Positions 26,577 through 36,916 of a stretch of 64,000 nt of DNA are shown in pieces. This stretch comes from Halothermothrix sp. (GTDB lineage: Bacteria; Bacillota; Halanaerobiia; DY22613): the NCBI GenBank assembly GCA_016841825.1, contig JAENYK010000007.1, positions 112,846 through 176,845 on the forward strand. The letters run 5' to 3'. Below the pieces are notes generated by a model. The model ran no database searches, was not told the origin of the DNA, and was given only the letters and a program-made list of their open reading frames with translations. Within the stretch, counting starts at the first letter, position 1. Every line of letters begins with the position of its first letter. Made by a program: the position numbers and the translations under genes.

Positions 26577-27725
26577 CTATTTATACTCCCACCTATAGAG
26601 ATCGGGAGAAATGTCGTTAAATGAATCAATCGGCTCAGGAATAAAATATTCTCGTACCATTTTGATAGCATATTGATCTGTCATCCCGGCAATGTAATCA
26701 TATAATATTTGCTGAAGCGGCCAGCCCTCTCTGTTATATAATTTTTGCATATCTTCCAGATATTGACCAAACCTTCTCTCTAACGGAAATTCACTCTTCT
26801 GATACTTAGCAAACTCTAAGCCATAATTGTGGAAAGTCTGTTCTAACTGCCCATAGAGTAACCGAATAATTCTGCGGCAATAATGCCCATAATGGAGCAG
26901 TTTATGGTGAAAATATATATTCTGATAATTAAACTCTTTTAGATCTACCATTAGCGCGTGTGTCTGTTTTGAGAAGCCGATCTTACCACTGGCCCTGGAC
27001 CAATTAATGACATCCTGTACCATTATGTCAATCATCTCTCCATTAGAAGTTCCTAATCCTGCGGCAATATTTTCTGGAAGTTTCGTGATATCTACCAGAC
27101 CAGCCATGACCGCATCTTCCAGATCACGTCCCAGATAAGCAATCTTATCCGAGACCCGTACAACACATCCCTCATAGGTTGTCGGATAAGTTGCCCTATT
27201 GGTAATACTCGATAATTTCTTCACTTCACTGGTTGGTTCGATCCATTGTTCAAAACTCTCTCCACAGTGAGAGAGGATGCCATCTCTAACTGCATAAGTC
27301 AGATCCAGACCTTGCCCATTTCGTGCCAACACATCTACTACCCGAAGACTATGTAATTCATGCTTAAAACCATGTTCTGTACTCAACTCATTTAACATCT
27401 CCTCACCAGTATGACCAAAAGGTGGATGTCCTAAATCATGGCCCAGAGCAATAGCTTGAGCCAGGTCTACATTTAGTCCTAATCCTTTACAAATAGTAGC
27501 AGCAATCGAAGCCACATGTAGAACATGTTCAATTCGAGTACAGATATGATCATTCTCTGGTGTAAAGAAAAACTGTGTTTTATGCTTTAACCGTCTAAAT
27601 GGCATTGAATGTATTATCGCAGTCTGATCTCGAAAATATGGTCCCCGAATATCTTCCTTACGTTGGTTATTCCTGGAGAGATAGATCTCCTCTGACAAAG
27701 GATTTATAAACCTTTTCTCTACCAT
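26577..27725 (-). CDS. dgt: Deoxyguanosinetriphosphate triphosphohydrolase-like HD protein
   Basis: An HD-superfamily dNTPase of 382 aa. It carries the family N terminus (RGPYFRDQTAIIHSMPFRRLKHKTQ), the metal-binding His in CTRIEHVLHVA, and the HD signature GHDLGHPPFGHTGE, with the later Asp in VRVSDKIAYLGRDLEDA. Enzymes of this group hydrolyse dNTPs to the nucleoside and triphosphate, and the shorter type-2 members often have broad specificity. The ATG has GAGGAGGAAGAACTA before it. The last 20 codons and the sequence after the stop recur as a decayed copy near 28.9 kb. Confidence 0.9.
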   Translation of the reverse strand: MVEKRFINPLSEEIYLSRNNQRKEDIRGPYFRDQTAIIHSMPFRRLKHKTQFFFTPENDHICTRIEHVLHVASIAATICKGLGLNVDLAQAIALGHDLGHPPFGHTGEEMLNELSTEHGFKHELHSLRVVDVLARNGQGLDLTYAVRDGILSHCGESFEQWIEPTSEVKKLSSITNRATYPTTYEGCVVRVSDKIAYLGRDLEDAVMAGLVDITKLPENIAAGLGTSNGEMIDIMVQDVINWSRASGKIGFSKQTHALMVDLKEFNYQNIYFHHKLLHYGHYCRRIIRLLYGQLEQTFHNYGLEFAKYQKSEFPLERRFGQYLEDMQKLYNREGWPLQQILYDYIAGMTDQYAIKMVREYFIPEPIDSFNDISPDLYRWEYK

Positions 27726-27831
27726 TAGTTCTTCCTCCTCGCTATACCTAATTGAGTTTATCCATGAAATCTTTCGAAAATATATCTAAGTTCTATGACT
27801 CCCACTTCATAAGTAGAAGCTGCCTTGTTCT

Positions 27832-27863
27832 ACTTCAGATGGAGTTGAATCTCCAACTGAAGC
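27832..27863. repeat. Palindromic element in the dgt upstream region
   Basis: ACTTCAGATGGAG and CTCCAACTGAAGC form a hairpin with near-matching arms. The same GCTTCAG...GGAGAT...CTCC...CTGAAG design occurs at 28859-28893. This roughly 400-bp intergenic stretch (27726-28123) contains no gene that I can support. Confidence 0.5.
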
Positions 27864-28123
27864 CCCGAAGTTCAGCTTTAGCTATACAAAATCTCCAGGT
27901 CATAATTGGTCAGACATCAGTCTTCATGATACTGGTAATACAATCTTATTATACCATACTTATAGAACGACTGACAAATTTTTTTGCTATTATGTCAAAC
28001 AGCATCAAGAAAAAAATTATTTTTTAATGTATATAAAAATCCCCTCTATCATATGACAGAAAGGATTTTCGAATAAACTATTAATTAGATGCCTAAATAT
28101 TCTGTACCTCAACTTCCCCACAA

Positions 28124-28543
28124 TTATTCATTAAAATACTCAAAATCATATCTGGTCTCCCGATAAAAGTCCAGGCGATTATATAAATTACCAGTATGGA
28201 ATTCGAACTTATGTCCATCTGGATCCAGGAAATATATCGAACGCCCTTCTCTAGAGTCATGAGGTCTTCCCTCTAACAAATCTACAATGCCTAAATTTTC
28301 TAATTTCTCAACCAACCGATCAAATTCTTCATCATCAACTGTAAAAGCAATATGGGTATAGGAATGAGTAATCTCTGTGCGTGGAATCTTCTCCTGAACA
28401 TTGAGTACTACCCAGAGGCCCATAACATCTAAATAAGCCATTCTCTCTCCTTTTAAAACTAGCTGACCATCAAATACCTGTCGATAAAACTCAATAGCCT
28501 TTGCCAAATCTGTCACCGAAAATGTCAAATGATTAACCTGCAT
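28124..28543 (-). CDS. FosB-like VOC-family enzyme (thiol transferase, fosfomycin-resistance type)
   Basis: 139 aa from ATG 28543, with GGGAGGTG 7 bases upstream; the longer frame to 28606 has no such site. It follows Bacillus FosB closely along its length: NHLTFSVTDLAKAIEFYRQ, YTHIAFTVDDEEFDRL, IYFLDPDGHKFEFHTG and LDFYRE. The metal ligands of the VOC fold are present: His in NHLTF, His in YTHIAF and Glu in KFEFH. FosB adds a low-molecular-weight thiol to fosfomycin, but some relatives act on other substrates. It sits alone in its own unit. Confidence 0.85.
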   Translation of the reverse strand: MQVNHLTFSVTDLAKAIEFYRQVFDGQLVLKGERMAYLDVMGLWVVLNVQEKIPRTEITHSYTHIAFTVDDEEFDRLVEKLENLGIVDLLEGRPHDSREGRSIYFLDPDGHKFEFHTGNLYNRLDFYRETRYDFEYFNE

Positions 28544-28796
28544 TAAATTACACCTCCCTGAAATTGTACAACCAATCCTTCCGATAGAACACCTGAACCC
28601 TCCCATAAATAAAGAAGCAAAAACCGCAAAAATAGTAGCTTTTAGTTAATTTTAATCCCGTCATTATGAGAATATTCGCTAATAGATTTAAAAAATCCTC
28701 TGTTTTCTGTTTCTTATTTACACAAATTCTTTATAAAATTTGATTCTGATACTATACTCTCCGTGAAGTATAAGTATCTTTCCGAACTCGATATTG

Positions 28797-28840
28797 AAAA
28801 ACCCGAAGATAGGTGAACATCACCACAAACTTCGGGTTTT
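28797..28840 (-). terminator. Terminator of the ATPase/methyltransferase-like operon
   Basis: AAAACCCGAAG and CTTCGGGTTTT arms around a loop holding a smaller GGTGAACATCACC hairpin. T-rich sequence follows on the minus strand. It is the first terminator downstream of the four-gene operon. Confidence 0.75.
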
Positions 28841-28853
28841 AAGGGGAGGTAAA

Positions 28854-28963
28854 AGTCTGGCTTCAGAAGGAGATTTATATCTCCACTGAAGCAAACACTA
28901 TTTAGTTATTTATACTTCAACCTATAGGGATTGGAAGACTTGTCAGTTAAAATGTCGTAAAAT
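28854..28963 (-). repeat. Decayed copy of the dgt 3' end inside a palindromic repeat
   Basis: On the minus strand this stretch reads TACGACATTTTAACTGACAA, then CCAATCCCTATAGGTTGAAG, TATAAATA and AGTGTTTGCTTCAG. It parallels the end of dgt and its downstream flank (26556-26620: ACGACATTT, CTATAGGTGGGAGTATAAATAGTGTTTAC). Translation gives YRLKYK followed by a stop, where dgt ends YRWEYK. The segment has inverted AGTCT/AGACT ends (28854 and 28940) and an internal hairpin. Confidence 0.6.
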
Positions 28964-28998
28964 AATTTTATCAAGCGATTCCACTACATAATCAATCG

Positions 28999-29283
28999 CT
29001 ATTGCTTATCACCCAGAAAAGATTCAATCATTAATACAATCTTATCCATGTTCTTTTCAGGTAAGTCAATCATTCTACTCTCCATAATTCCCAATAATAT
29101 CTCCTCAAAATGGGAGGTCACATCTTTTAAATTAGATGCTGGATATGAACCAACCAGAGCTGCAGCTATCTCATTACTGGAGATAGTAATTGGATAAGTA
29201 CTATCTAAAGCTTCATTAATTTCATCTACAACTTGTGAGTCAATTAAAGACAAAATTTGCTCTAAATCATCCAAATTTACCAT
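28999..29283 (-). CDS. Small acidic protein of the ATPase/methyltransferase-like operon (94 aa)
   Basis: Family not recognised. The frame is open to a TTG at 29334 (111 aa), but only the ATG at 29283 has a spaced GGAG. The product is acidic and predicted mostly helical: [18 protein letters not shown], then [20 protein letters not shown], and the end [12 protein letters not shown]. It follows the large ATPase gene by 15-66 bp depending on the start, so it belongs to the same operon and is probably a small subunit or partner of that system. Confidence 0.7.
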   Translation of the reverse strand: MVNLDDLEQILSLIDSQVVDEINEALDSTYPITISSNEIAAALVGSYPASNLKDVTSHFEEILLGIMESRMIDLPEKNMDKIVLMIESFLGDKQ

Positions 29284-29349
29284 TAACAGATCTCCAATCT
29301 TACTCTGAGGATTCTTTTTCAAAAAATTTTCCAAATAATCTCTAAATCT

Positions 29350-32300
29350 TCAAGTTTTCTGAAATTGGTAAATATATTCTCTGACACCTTTTTTCAACAT
29401 TGGAACAATCTTATCAAGAGGAGGAGTAGTAAAAGGAGTTCCTAAGCGAAATCCACAGTCACATTCCGGACCCTTCTCCAACTGATCTGGTAAATTAGTC
29501 ACCGTACACTTTACCGGGAAAAAGTTATCAATATAACGTTTGATAGGTTTTAAATTATATGCTACTTTTATTGCTTTAATGCTATCTAAAAGACTTAGTG
29601 TGCGATACTCTGGTAAACCTTTTAGTTGAGCTGAAAAGTTAGAAACCTCTTCCTGGAATCGATAATGCTCTTCTAAATATATAGAAACATACCTGCGTTG
29701 AATATTTTGCAGATCTGTAATCAGACTAAGGTAGGTCTCTTTATCTGTCAAAAGCCTTCCCAGATAAGAAAACTTATTTTTAACTGTCAAAACTCCAATC
29801 TTCAGGTTCTCATAGCCCCGTAGCGGAAGATTTATCTCTTTAATATACTGATAGTACTGCAGTAGTTCCTGATCCCTACGGCGGTTAATGAAATGAAGAA
29901 TTTTTTTAATTAGAGTATATTCCTCTTGAAAATTTTCTAAACTGCCGAATATTTCCATCACTGATCTTCGAAAGCGAATCAACCCCTGATGAGATTGATA
30001 ATCATGATGATAAAATTCAGTATCTAAAAGATGACGTAACTTTAGTAGAGGTCTGACTACTTCTCTGACCATCTCATCCTGATCAATCAAGTGACAGAAC
30101 TGGGTTAGAACTTTGATTCCCTGTTCCATCTCATCCAATAATTCACGATGAACATTAAGTATCTGATTCCATATTTTATCTTGATTAACTATTGAGCGTA
30201 TTGGTTCCATATCTGGCAACAATACCTGAATTAAACTGATATATTCCTGCCAGATTCCCGCATCAATCAAATCTCCTTTCTCCAAAAATCGAATTTGATT
30301 GATTAAAGATCGATCTCCTGAACCCAACTCATTTCCCAGGTTTTCCCCAGTAATTAACGCCCCTGCCCGATCCCGACCACGGCACTCACCTTTAACAATC
30401 ATTGTCGCCATCAATACTTCGAATACATGTTCCTGGATGCCGAAAGAAACCTGGCGTAAGATCGGATATACCTCATCCATCACCGAATGTTTATTTCCAT
30501 CTTCTAAAAGTTTCATAATCTCATCAACATAAGGCGAATTAGAGATCAGATAGGCATCTCCATCCCGTTCTTCTGCCAGGTATAGAGGTAAAGCTAATGT
30601 TTGAATCTCACTATTTGATCCCCTAATCTGACCAATGAGAACGAACTCCCTGATCAATTTGTTAGTCTGAAATCGGGTAATTTTCTTTCCAAATTGTGGA
30701 TGATGAACGTATACCTTATCAAAAATTTCTCTGATTACTTCACTCATCAACTCTTCCATGCAGCGAAAAGGAGTCAAAGGTGCATATTCTTGCTGACAAC
30801 TATAGATTGATCCATGGAAATAGGCATTTTGAATGATTAACTGAGCTTTTTTCTGTAAATCGTCAACCTCTGACATTAGTTGAGCACTTTTTTGTAAATC
30901 TTCTTCTGAATCCGGATGCCCATATCTGCTATCCAGCAAATGTTTAACCGCTGCATACCTCGTAAGATGATTATAACTGAATCCATCAATATCTGAAGGC
31001 AGCCAGATTAGATGTCTAGGATCGTCATTCCATAATAGCTTAAGATGCTCTTCAAGATCAATCCTTCGGTTATAATGGGGAAGACCCACAATTAACTCAA
31101 AATCTACATCATCTCTGACTGGATCTAGATTCTTCAACTCTTCCAACTTACTAATCTCTTTTAAGATCATCTTACCAGTGCGAATTGTATTCCGCCAATT
31201 AACTTCAATAGGATGAATCTGATTCCATTCTATTGGTTGATTCTCAAAAAGATCTTTATGATTATTCAACTGTTCATTAACCAATTTGGCCAGTTCAAAA
31301 TCGCTAATCTCTTCCATCAGATTTTGAATCTCATGCTCAATGGAATATCCATGATCAGAGGGATCAATATCATATATTCGATCCAATGGTTCTTCAGCTT
31401 TACTAAATCTAATATGTTTACCTTTACTGCAAATCAATAATTCCTCCAAAATCTCCAATATCTCTTCATATGCCAGGTTAGTGGCTACTCCTAAACCCAT
31501 ACCTTCCATCAAGATATGAGCCAGTTCCCGTGCAGTTCTACCACTCTGTTTGCAAATTTTTAAAATAATCATCGCTTTGATCAGATTACGGGATAAGCGT
31601 CGATTTAATGGATAACCTTTACCATCAATAATAGGTTGAAAAGTATCATGATAGATATCATAATATTCCCGAAAACGAGGTTTTAAAAGAGATTCTGCAA
31701 AGCTATCGAATAATTGGTCTACTGTTACCATCTCAGTAATTGCCCGATTTTGAACCTGAGACAATGTGATCCATAATTCTTCCACCACGGTCCGATCTCG
31801 TGATGCATATTCAGCCAACCGTAACAGACAATCCACAAAACTTTTGTGGAAAGGATATAAGCTGATAAATTCATCTTCTGTAATATGTTTTAAGAGATCC
31901 GGAAATTCATCCTCAAAATCTCGATATAACTCTCTAACCTCTTCTCTAGCTTCAGGTGTTTTAACGGCAATCCGTTTTTCCAAAATCTCTTCAATATTTA
32001 TTCTGGAGAGAACCAGTTGGATAAAACGATCCTGAACTTTTTCTTCCTCCTGATTCAAATACTGATCAGGTTCCAAAATTTGACCGGGATTCTCCTGTGC
32101 TGCCGCAATAAACCAGATCGGTTCGTTTCTCAAATGCTGTCCAAGAGCCTGTAATATCTCCAGGTCTTCAGCTAATTTCCCTTGATTTTTTCTCTTGATT
32201 AGATAGTGAGAGAGTTCATCCACAAAGATGATCATTCCATCAAAATACTCTCGTAACGTCCTGGCCAACATCGAAAACCCTTCTTCGATATTAGGATAAA

Positions 32301-32937
32301 TTATTTCCCGATATTCTTTAGATGAATAAAATCCCATTCGCTGTAGATAACCAACAATAATTCGTGCGGCTTCTGATTTTTTATCTGCCAAAACTTTATT
32401 CCACTCATTCTCATCCAAACCTTCCTCAGCCCGTAAGTAAGCATAAAAATCTTCTGGTCTAATGGCTTGCCAGTTCTTTTCCAGAAAATTATTAATAATC
32501 TTCTCATCATCTCGTAAAAAAAAGTTAATTCCATAACGTTCAAAGGCTGATTCAATCTCCTGAAATAACTTTACTTTCAAATCGCCAACTTCTGTTAACG
32601 TAAAGTTAACACTAATAATCCGCTTACCTTTCAACACTTTTTGATACTTTGCTCTGGCTTCTGGACTGAGTCCTATCCAACAATTCTCATCATTTTGGAT
32701 TAATAGAGTTAAATAAGACATAAAGTGAGATTTACCTGCACCATAACTTCCCAATACCCAAAAACCCTGACCTACTCCTGTTACTACATGACTCAAAATT
32801 CTGGTAAATAGGTGTTCAACATTTCGGGTAATTACATAATTTTTGATTGTCTCCTGACGCTTTCGTCCAATAGCTTCATCCATAGTAATAACGGTCTCTG
32901 GTCGCTCCGGTAATGGAACCAAATCTTGTATTAACAT
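29350..32937 (-). CDS. Large P-loop ATPase resembling PglY/BrxC (DUF6079-like), 1195 aa
   Basis: Walker A GSYGAGKS at residues 63-70 and Walker [12 protein letters not shown] (D240, E241) near the N terminus are followed by about 950 mostly helical residues. A Cys cluster (CTVT then CDCG) lies near the C terminus. The opening ([20 protein letters not shown]), the P-loop context ([19 protein letters not shown]), the size and the pairing with a methyltransferase-like gene fit the PglY/BrxC ATPases of BREX-type phage defence and the DUF6079 family. I could not search a database, so the exact family is moderate confidence. GGAGGGAG precedes the ATG, 2 bp after the preceding gene. It presumably couples ATP hydrolysis to the function of its operon partners. 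Confidence 0.8.
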   Translation of the reverse strand: MLIQDLVPLPERPETVITMDEAIGRKRQETIKNYVITRNVEHLFTRILSHVVTGVGQGFWVLGSYGAGKSHFMSYLTLLIQNDENCWIGLSPEARAKYQKVLKGKRIISVNFTLTEVGDLKVKLFQEIESAFERYGINFFLRDDEKIINNFLEKNWQAIRPEDFYAYLRAEEGLDENEWNKVLADKKSEAARIIVGYLQRMGFYSSKEYREIIYPNIEEGFSMLARTLREYFDGMIIFVDELSHYLIKRKNQGKLAEDLEILQALGQHLRNEPIWFIAAAQENPGQILEPDQYLNQEEEKVQDRFIQLVLSRINIEEILEKRIAVKTPEAREEVRELYRDFEDEFPDLLKHITEDEFISLYPFHKSFVDCLLRLAEYASRDRTVVEELWITLSQVQNRAITEMVTVDQLFDSFAESLLKPRFREYYDIYHDTFQPIIDGKGYPLNRRLSRNLIKAMIILKICKQSGRTARELAHILMEGMGLGVATNLAYEEILEILEELLICSKGKHIRFSKAEEPLDRIYDIDPSDHGYSIEHEIQNLMEEISDFELAKLVNEQLNNHKDLFENQPIEWNQIHPIEVNWRNTIRTGKMILKEISKLEELKNLDPVRDDVDFELIVGLPHYNRRIDLEEHLKLLWNDDPRHLIWLPSDIDGFSYNHLTRYAAVKHLLDSRYGHPDSEEDLQKSAQLMSEVDDLQKKAQLIIQNAYFHGSIYSCQQEYAPLTPFRCMEELMSEVIREIFDKVYVHHPQFGKKITRFQTNKLIREFVLIGQIRGSNSEIQTLALPLYLAEERDGDAYLISNSPYVDEIMKLLEDGNKHSVMDEVYPILRQVSFGIQEHVFEVLMATMIVKGECRGRDRAGALITGENLGNELGSGDRSLINQIRFLEKGDLIDAGIWQEYISLIQVLLPDMEPIRSIVNQDKIWNQILNVHRELLDEMEQGIKVLTQFCHLIDQDEMVREVVRPLLKLRHLLDTEFYHHDYQSHQGLIRFRRSVMEIFGSLENFQEEYTLIKKILHFINRRRDQELLQYYQYIKEINLPLRGYENLKIGVLTVKNKFSYLGRLLTDKETYLSLITDLQNIQRRYVSIYLEEHYRFQEEVSNFSAQLKGLPEYRTLSLLDSIKAIKVAYNLKPIKRYIDNFFPVKCTVTNLPDQLEKGPECDCGFRLGTPFTTPPLDKIVPMLKKGVREYIYQFQKT

Positions 32938-32939
32938 CT

Positions 32940-33674
32940 CTAGGCGCTCCCTCCAATCATAAAATCAACCAAACCAGTTAGATCCTGATAGATCAAAGCA
33001 TACTGGTTAAGCCCACCTCTGCACTCTAAAGTAATATAGTTTTTCAATCGACAGGTTTCTAAAATCAATGGTAATGTCCGACGGTCAATAAATAGATAAG
33101 CGGGAAAAGCTGAATACTTGATTATCTGTTCTAGTGGAGGATTCTTTAATGCGAAGACTTTGGCCTCTGGAAAACCATCACCATACTCAGCATAAAAAGC
33201 ATATGCCACAGCTTCTACTGCTGGTCTTTGATAATCAATATATCGCTCATTTCTACAACTAAAAGGAATCTTAACTTCCTGTAAAGCTTTTTCCAAATAT
33301 TTATATGTTCTAATCTGTTCACATTTAGTCAAGCCGTATTGACTCAGGAAAAAACGTAACTCAGCTTCTTTCCACAAAAAACGATTCTGTTTAAATCCCG
33401 CATAGATACAATTTAAGATGATCTCTTTAATCAATGGTTCTCGTTGTAAATAATGATAAAAGATAATCTGTCTTACCGCCGGTGAATCTCCCCATGCATC
33501 AACTAATTTCAAAAGATGTTGATGTAAATTCTCAGAAAAACCCAAGTAAAGTTCTTCAACCTCTCTGGCTTTTCGTCTGACCATTGTTTCTCCTCTAATC
33601 TCACATTCCAAATATGTTATAGTATCAGGTATGTTTGGCGGCAATGTCGGAGGCTTAACTTTTATGTATCTCAT
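32940..33674 (-). CDS. Unknown protein of the ATPase/methyltransferase-like operon (244 aa)
   Basis: No family recognised. The N terminus ([19 protein letters not shown]) is extended. The middle is helical ([38 protein letters not shown]). The C-terminal half contains a small alpha/beta-like part ([33 protein letters not shown]). No transmembrane segment, nuclease or HTH motif is obvious. Its position between the methyltransferase-like and ATPase genes, with gaps of 2-3 bp, is where BREX-like operons carry small structural proteins such as BrxA/BrxB, but I see no clear similarity to them. Confidence 0.75.
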   Translation of the reverse strand: MRYIKVKPPTLPPNIPDTITYLECEIRGETMVRRKAREVEELYLGFSENLHQHLLKLVDAWGDSPAVRQIIFYHYLQREPLIKEIILNCIYAGFKQNRFLWKEAELRFFLSQYGLTKCEQIRTYKYLEKALQEVKIPFSCRNERYIDYQRPAVEAVAYAFYAEYGDGFPEAKVFALKNPPLEQIIKYSAFPAYLFIDRRTLPLILETCRLKNYITLECRGGLNQYALIYQDLTGLVDFMIGGSA

Positions 33675-33677
33675 AAT

Positions 33678-35597
33678 CTAAAGCTCACTCCTCATAAGAT
33701 ATTCCCTAATCTTCCCCTTTTTTAATTCATCTAGATAAGTGACTTGATTCAAAATTTCCAGGCATTTACTGGCATATTGCTCACTATCTCCCTTCTTTTT
33801 ATTCCGTCTGGTTTTTTCAAACAACTCTAAATATAGCTTAAAAAAAACATCTGCAGACCAATTAGCCAGTCCAACCAGTGTGCCCGGGACTAGTTCAACA
33901 AAAGTAGAATCTGAACGAATCAATTTGCGTAAGACATCAGGCAAAGTTTCAAACTGATCGTTCTTTTCGTTATCTAAATAATCCATAACTAACTTATGAA
34001 GTGGGATCTCAGCATGTTCACACTCTTCTATCAAAAGACGGTAGTAAGGTGTATGGAAAATATTCCGCGGTTTCAATCGGGAGAATCTATTCACTAACTC
34101 CTCATAACTGAGACCTTTGTGTTCATCCGCTAAAAAACAATATGTCATCTCACGAACAAACTCTGGATAATTCTTTCTCATAGCAGCTCTTCTTTTCTTA
34201 AAAAGTTCTTCTTTCTGTTCAGGAGAAGGTTTGACCCAATATTTTCCTGAAAACATAAAATTCTCATGTAATATATCTTCAAGCGATCTCTCAATCAAAC
34301 AATCATGGAGATAATTTGCAATTAAGTATCGCTGGATCTCTTCCAAAGAAGCTGTTCCATATTCTGATAAATACTGATCTATCTTACGCAAAATGGCTTC
34401 CTCGGTATCGTACAAAGTCTCACACTTCATTTTATTCAATGCTCCCAATATCGTATGTTGGCTTCTTTTCTGAAGAGTTAGACAGAGTGTAGGATAATCT
34501 GGATTCGCATAATTCGCAACCATCTCCACTTCTTCTGGAATCAACTGCCACCCCTCCTTTCCGGCAAGTTGAACGATTAATGTCAGTAGCACATGATGTC
34601 CTGTAAAGATCAAAGTAAAATATGTACCATCTTTCAAAACTCTCTCCATCTCTTTAAATAATCTAGTAAAATCCCTGTTCAATCGATAACGTCCACGATA
34701 ATCTAAGTCAATGGTCATCTCTTCAGTACGATTGGTATACTGACCCAGAAGAATCTCGATTAGATAACTCATCTCTCCTTCACTATACCCACGAATTCCC
34801 GGTAAATGAAGTAAGATATAATCCACACTTGAGGTCTCTACCGTCTGGAGGTCAAATGCAGAAGAGAGATGTACTTTGGGTGTCCAGGCAAAATTTCTGG
34901 CCCGTTGATCCCTAATCAGACTTTTGGACTGAAGATAGTGATCTAATTTATTCTGATAAATCTGAATCGGATACTTTTGTTTTCTATGTTTCGGTAAATA
35001 ATAGGAACGTCGATTTCGACTAACAGCTAACTGTGAAGATTCTAGAAGAGTACTATAAAATACTACTTCCAATAGCTCCCTGGAAGTTAAATCTTTTAGC
35101 CCTGAAATCCTGGTATACAGTTCTTGTAAATCTTGCAAATCTTCTGGATGATAAATCTCTGCTACCTGTTCTACTTTATTATTGATAATTCGCTTAAAAG
35201 AAGGAAATTGAGGTATAGGATTGGTTATAAAACTATCCCATTTCTTCTTACCTTCCTCATGGATTTGACTTTGACTACAGTCGCGGATATTTTGCCATAA
35301 TGCCATTACTCGATTATAGTCAAAAAAGTTAAACAATGTTTTGGTAGTCTTAACAGCAAAGGGATTCAAATCACAGAGTATAGATTTTCGATTTAATTCC
35401 AGAGCAGCAATACCAGTAGTTCCATTCCCACAACAGGGATCTAAAACAACATCTCCTATTGCTGTATATTTTCCCAGGAATTTTTTTACAAGCATATAAG
35501 ATGTAGGTTCACCAAATAATTTTAGAGAAGGAACAATATTTTCCAGGGTTTGATCTTTACTATACGCAAATAACGAAGTTTGATGCCAAATTATCAT
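33678..35597 (-). CDS. DNA methyltransferase-like protein with degenerate catalytic motif (639 aa)
   Basis: Start at ATG 35597, with AAGGGTGAG 4 bases upstream. The N-terminal SAM-binding motif is intact (VVLDPCCGNGTTGIAALEL, residues 51-69, with CDLNPFAV after it), as in N4/N6-adenine or Trm11-like DNA methylases. Where motif IV should read SPPY or DPPY, after SSVDYI, it reads LLHLPGIRGYSE (HLPG at 264-267), so the catalytic residues look lost. The C-terminal 250 residues are helical and may bind DNA or partners. It is first in the four-gene operon. It could be a sensor or DNA-recognition subunit instead of an active methylase; that is inference from the missing motif. Confidence 0.8.
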   Translation of the reverse strand: MIIWHQTSLFAYSKDQTLENIVPSLKLFGEPTSYMLVKKFLGKYTAIGDVVLDPCCGNGTTGIAALELNRKSILCDLNPFAVKTTKTLFNFFDYNRVMALWQNIRDCSQSQIHEEGKKKWDSFITNPIPQFPSFKRIINNKVEQVAEIYHPEDLQDLQELYTRISGLKDLTSRELLEVVFYSTLLESSQLAVSRNRRSYYLPKHRKQKYPIQIYQNKLDHYLQSKSLIRDQRARNFAWTPKVHLSSAFDLQTVETSSVDYILLHLPGIRGYSEGEMSYLIEILLGQYTNRTEEMTIDLDYRGRYRLNRDFTRLFKEMERVLKDGTYFTLIFTGHHVLLTLIVQLAGKEGWQLIPEEVEMVANYANPDYPTLCLTLQKRSQHTILGALNKMKCETLYDTEEAILRKIDQYLSEYGTASLEEIQRYLIANYLHDCLIERSLEDILHENFMFSGKYWVKPSPEQKEELFKKRRAAMRKNYPEFVREMTYCFLADEHKGLSYEELVNRFSRLKPRNIFHTPYYRLLIEECEHAEIPLHKLVMDYLDNEKNDQFETLPDVLRKLIRSDSTFVELVPGTLVGLANWSADVFFKLYLELFEKTRRNKKKGDSEQYASKCLEILNQVTYLDELKKGKIREYLMRSEL

Positions 35598-36003
35598 TGC
35601 TCTCACCCTTAATTTTCACTTTTAACAAATTTATTCTCCGTTTTCCCTTTAATTTCCTTTGGAGAAGATGTCAACGAGTGTCGAATGCCTCTTTTTTTCA
35701 AAAAAGTTTTTCTATTTTCTCCAATCAACAAAATTAATACTCTATTTTTCTCTTTTTATTACATTTAAATTTAATTTTACATTTTAAATTTTCTTTTTCC
35801 TTTACATATTAATCAATCTGTCATTTTTACAAATAGTTTGCTCTCGTTAGTTAAAATTTTTTTAAAAAAATTTGCTCACCTAGTTAAATTTAATCCACAT
35901 AAATCGACTTTTTCGTGATAATTCATGCTTCTATTCTAAAAATAACGTCCATTTGTCGGATTATGAAGGAAATTTTTTTACTAAATAAAAACAAAATATC
36001 TTC
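35598..36003. other. AT-rich intergenic region upstream of the methyltransferase-like operon
   Basis: About 400 bp with no gene. Long T and A tracts dominate. A TTGACA (35669-35674, minus strand) lies about 70 bp upstream of the operon start and could be its -35 box, but the matching -10 (TAAAGG, about 17 bp on) is poor. Confidence 0.4.
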
Positions 36004-36038
36004 AAAAAAAAAAAGACACAGTCATTATAAACTGTGTC
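36004..36038 (-). terminator. Intrinsic terminator of the secreted-protein gene
   Basis: GACACAGT and ACTGTGTC arms, followed by ten or more T on the minus strand, abutting the stop codon of the gene at 36039-36893. Confidence 0.85.
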
Positions 36039-36893
36039 CTATCTTCTCTCATCAATTATAAACATCACTTTACATTCGCTTAAAATCAGACTATTGTTAG
36101 CCAACTCTCGAATGAAGTCAGCATCGTCCAACGGAATAATCACACGATCTTTCGCATTACCACTTCGGCCAACTGCTTTGACTACCAGAGGATTGTCACC
36201 AACTCGTCCATCTTTAATCGCCTCTTCTAAATTATATGCATAACCTACAATTCCCACCTCAATAACATAATCTGGGTCAGCATCCATGGTGCCATAAACC
36301 TCTTCATTCTGCGAATCAAAAATCTTCGGAGCCATAGATGGTCTTACTTGGTAATTACGACTATCTATAACTACGCCAGTATATCCTTTGTAATCAGTTT
36401 TGATCGGTGTATTTTCTTTCTGAACAGAGGGAAGTTGGGGTAGTGTAGGCCGATTAATCACTTCAGGAACGTAATTCCTCTCCCGATACAGTCGATCCAG
36501 AGCCCGGGCTAAATCTGTACCATTCCAGGTTCTGGTTAATGTAGTCTGAACTTTGCCATCTGGAAAAACTTGATCTTCTAAGTAAAAGTCCTTTAATAAA
36601 TTCTGACTAATGATCCTGGTTAATTGTGAATCATCTTTCATCAATTGACCAAGAGTTTTGCCACGAAAGTCCAGTGACCTTAACCAATTTTCAAATTGAT
36701 TAACTACTGCTACTGTTGATTCTTGCTTAGCATAATAAGCTCTTATCTCCGGGTTAATCTCTACCTTCTTACTCTCACTAACCTCAGAAAAGATAATCTG
36801 CCTTCGCCCCATCACATCCTGATAGTTTTCAGCAAAAGCTACTGTTCCAAAACAGATCAGGATAGTCAAACAGATCATGATAACTGATCTCAT
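36039..36893 (-). CDS. Secreted protein of unknown function (284 aa)
   Basis: A clear Sec signal peptide (VIMICLTILICFGTVAFA, with an AFA-EN cleavage site near residue 21). The mature part has a helical first half and a C-terminal domain with YKGYTGVVIDSRNYQVRPSM and GRSGNAKDRVIIPLDDADF. This second half recalls the LPP20/FlgT-like envelope proteins of diderm bacteria, which would fit a Halanaerobiia-type cell, but the link is tentative. GGGAGAG lies upstream of the ATG. It sits 23 bp downstream of pgsA on the same strand and may be co-transcribed with it. Confidence 0.75.
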   Translation of the reverse strand: MRSVIMICLTILICFGTVAFAENYQDVMGRRQIIFSEVSESKKVEINPEIRAYYAKQESTVAVVNQFENWLRSLDFRGKTLGQLMKDDSQLTRIISQNLLKDFYLEDQVFPDGKVQTTLTRTWNGTDLARALDRLYRERNYVPEVINRPTLPQLPSVQKENTPIKTDYKGYTGVVIDSRNYQVRPSMAPKIFDSQNEEVYGTMDADPDYVIEVGIVGYAYNLEEAIKDGRVGDNPLVVKAVGRSGNAKDRVIIPLDDADFIRELANNSLILSECKVMFIIDERR

Positions 36894-36916
36894 TAGTTCA
36901 CTCTCCCGTCTAACTC

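Noticed and set aside
27726-28123. Possible small genes upstream of dgt
   Set aside because: The frame reading MSLSMKSFENISKF has no ribosome binding site and crosses a palindromic repeat; nothing else is open.
35598-36003. CRISPR-like or phase-variable repeats in the AT-rich gap
   Set aside because: Only homopolymer T/A tracts and random AT sequence were seen, with no regular repeat-spacer pattern.
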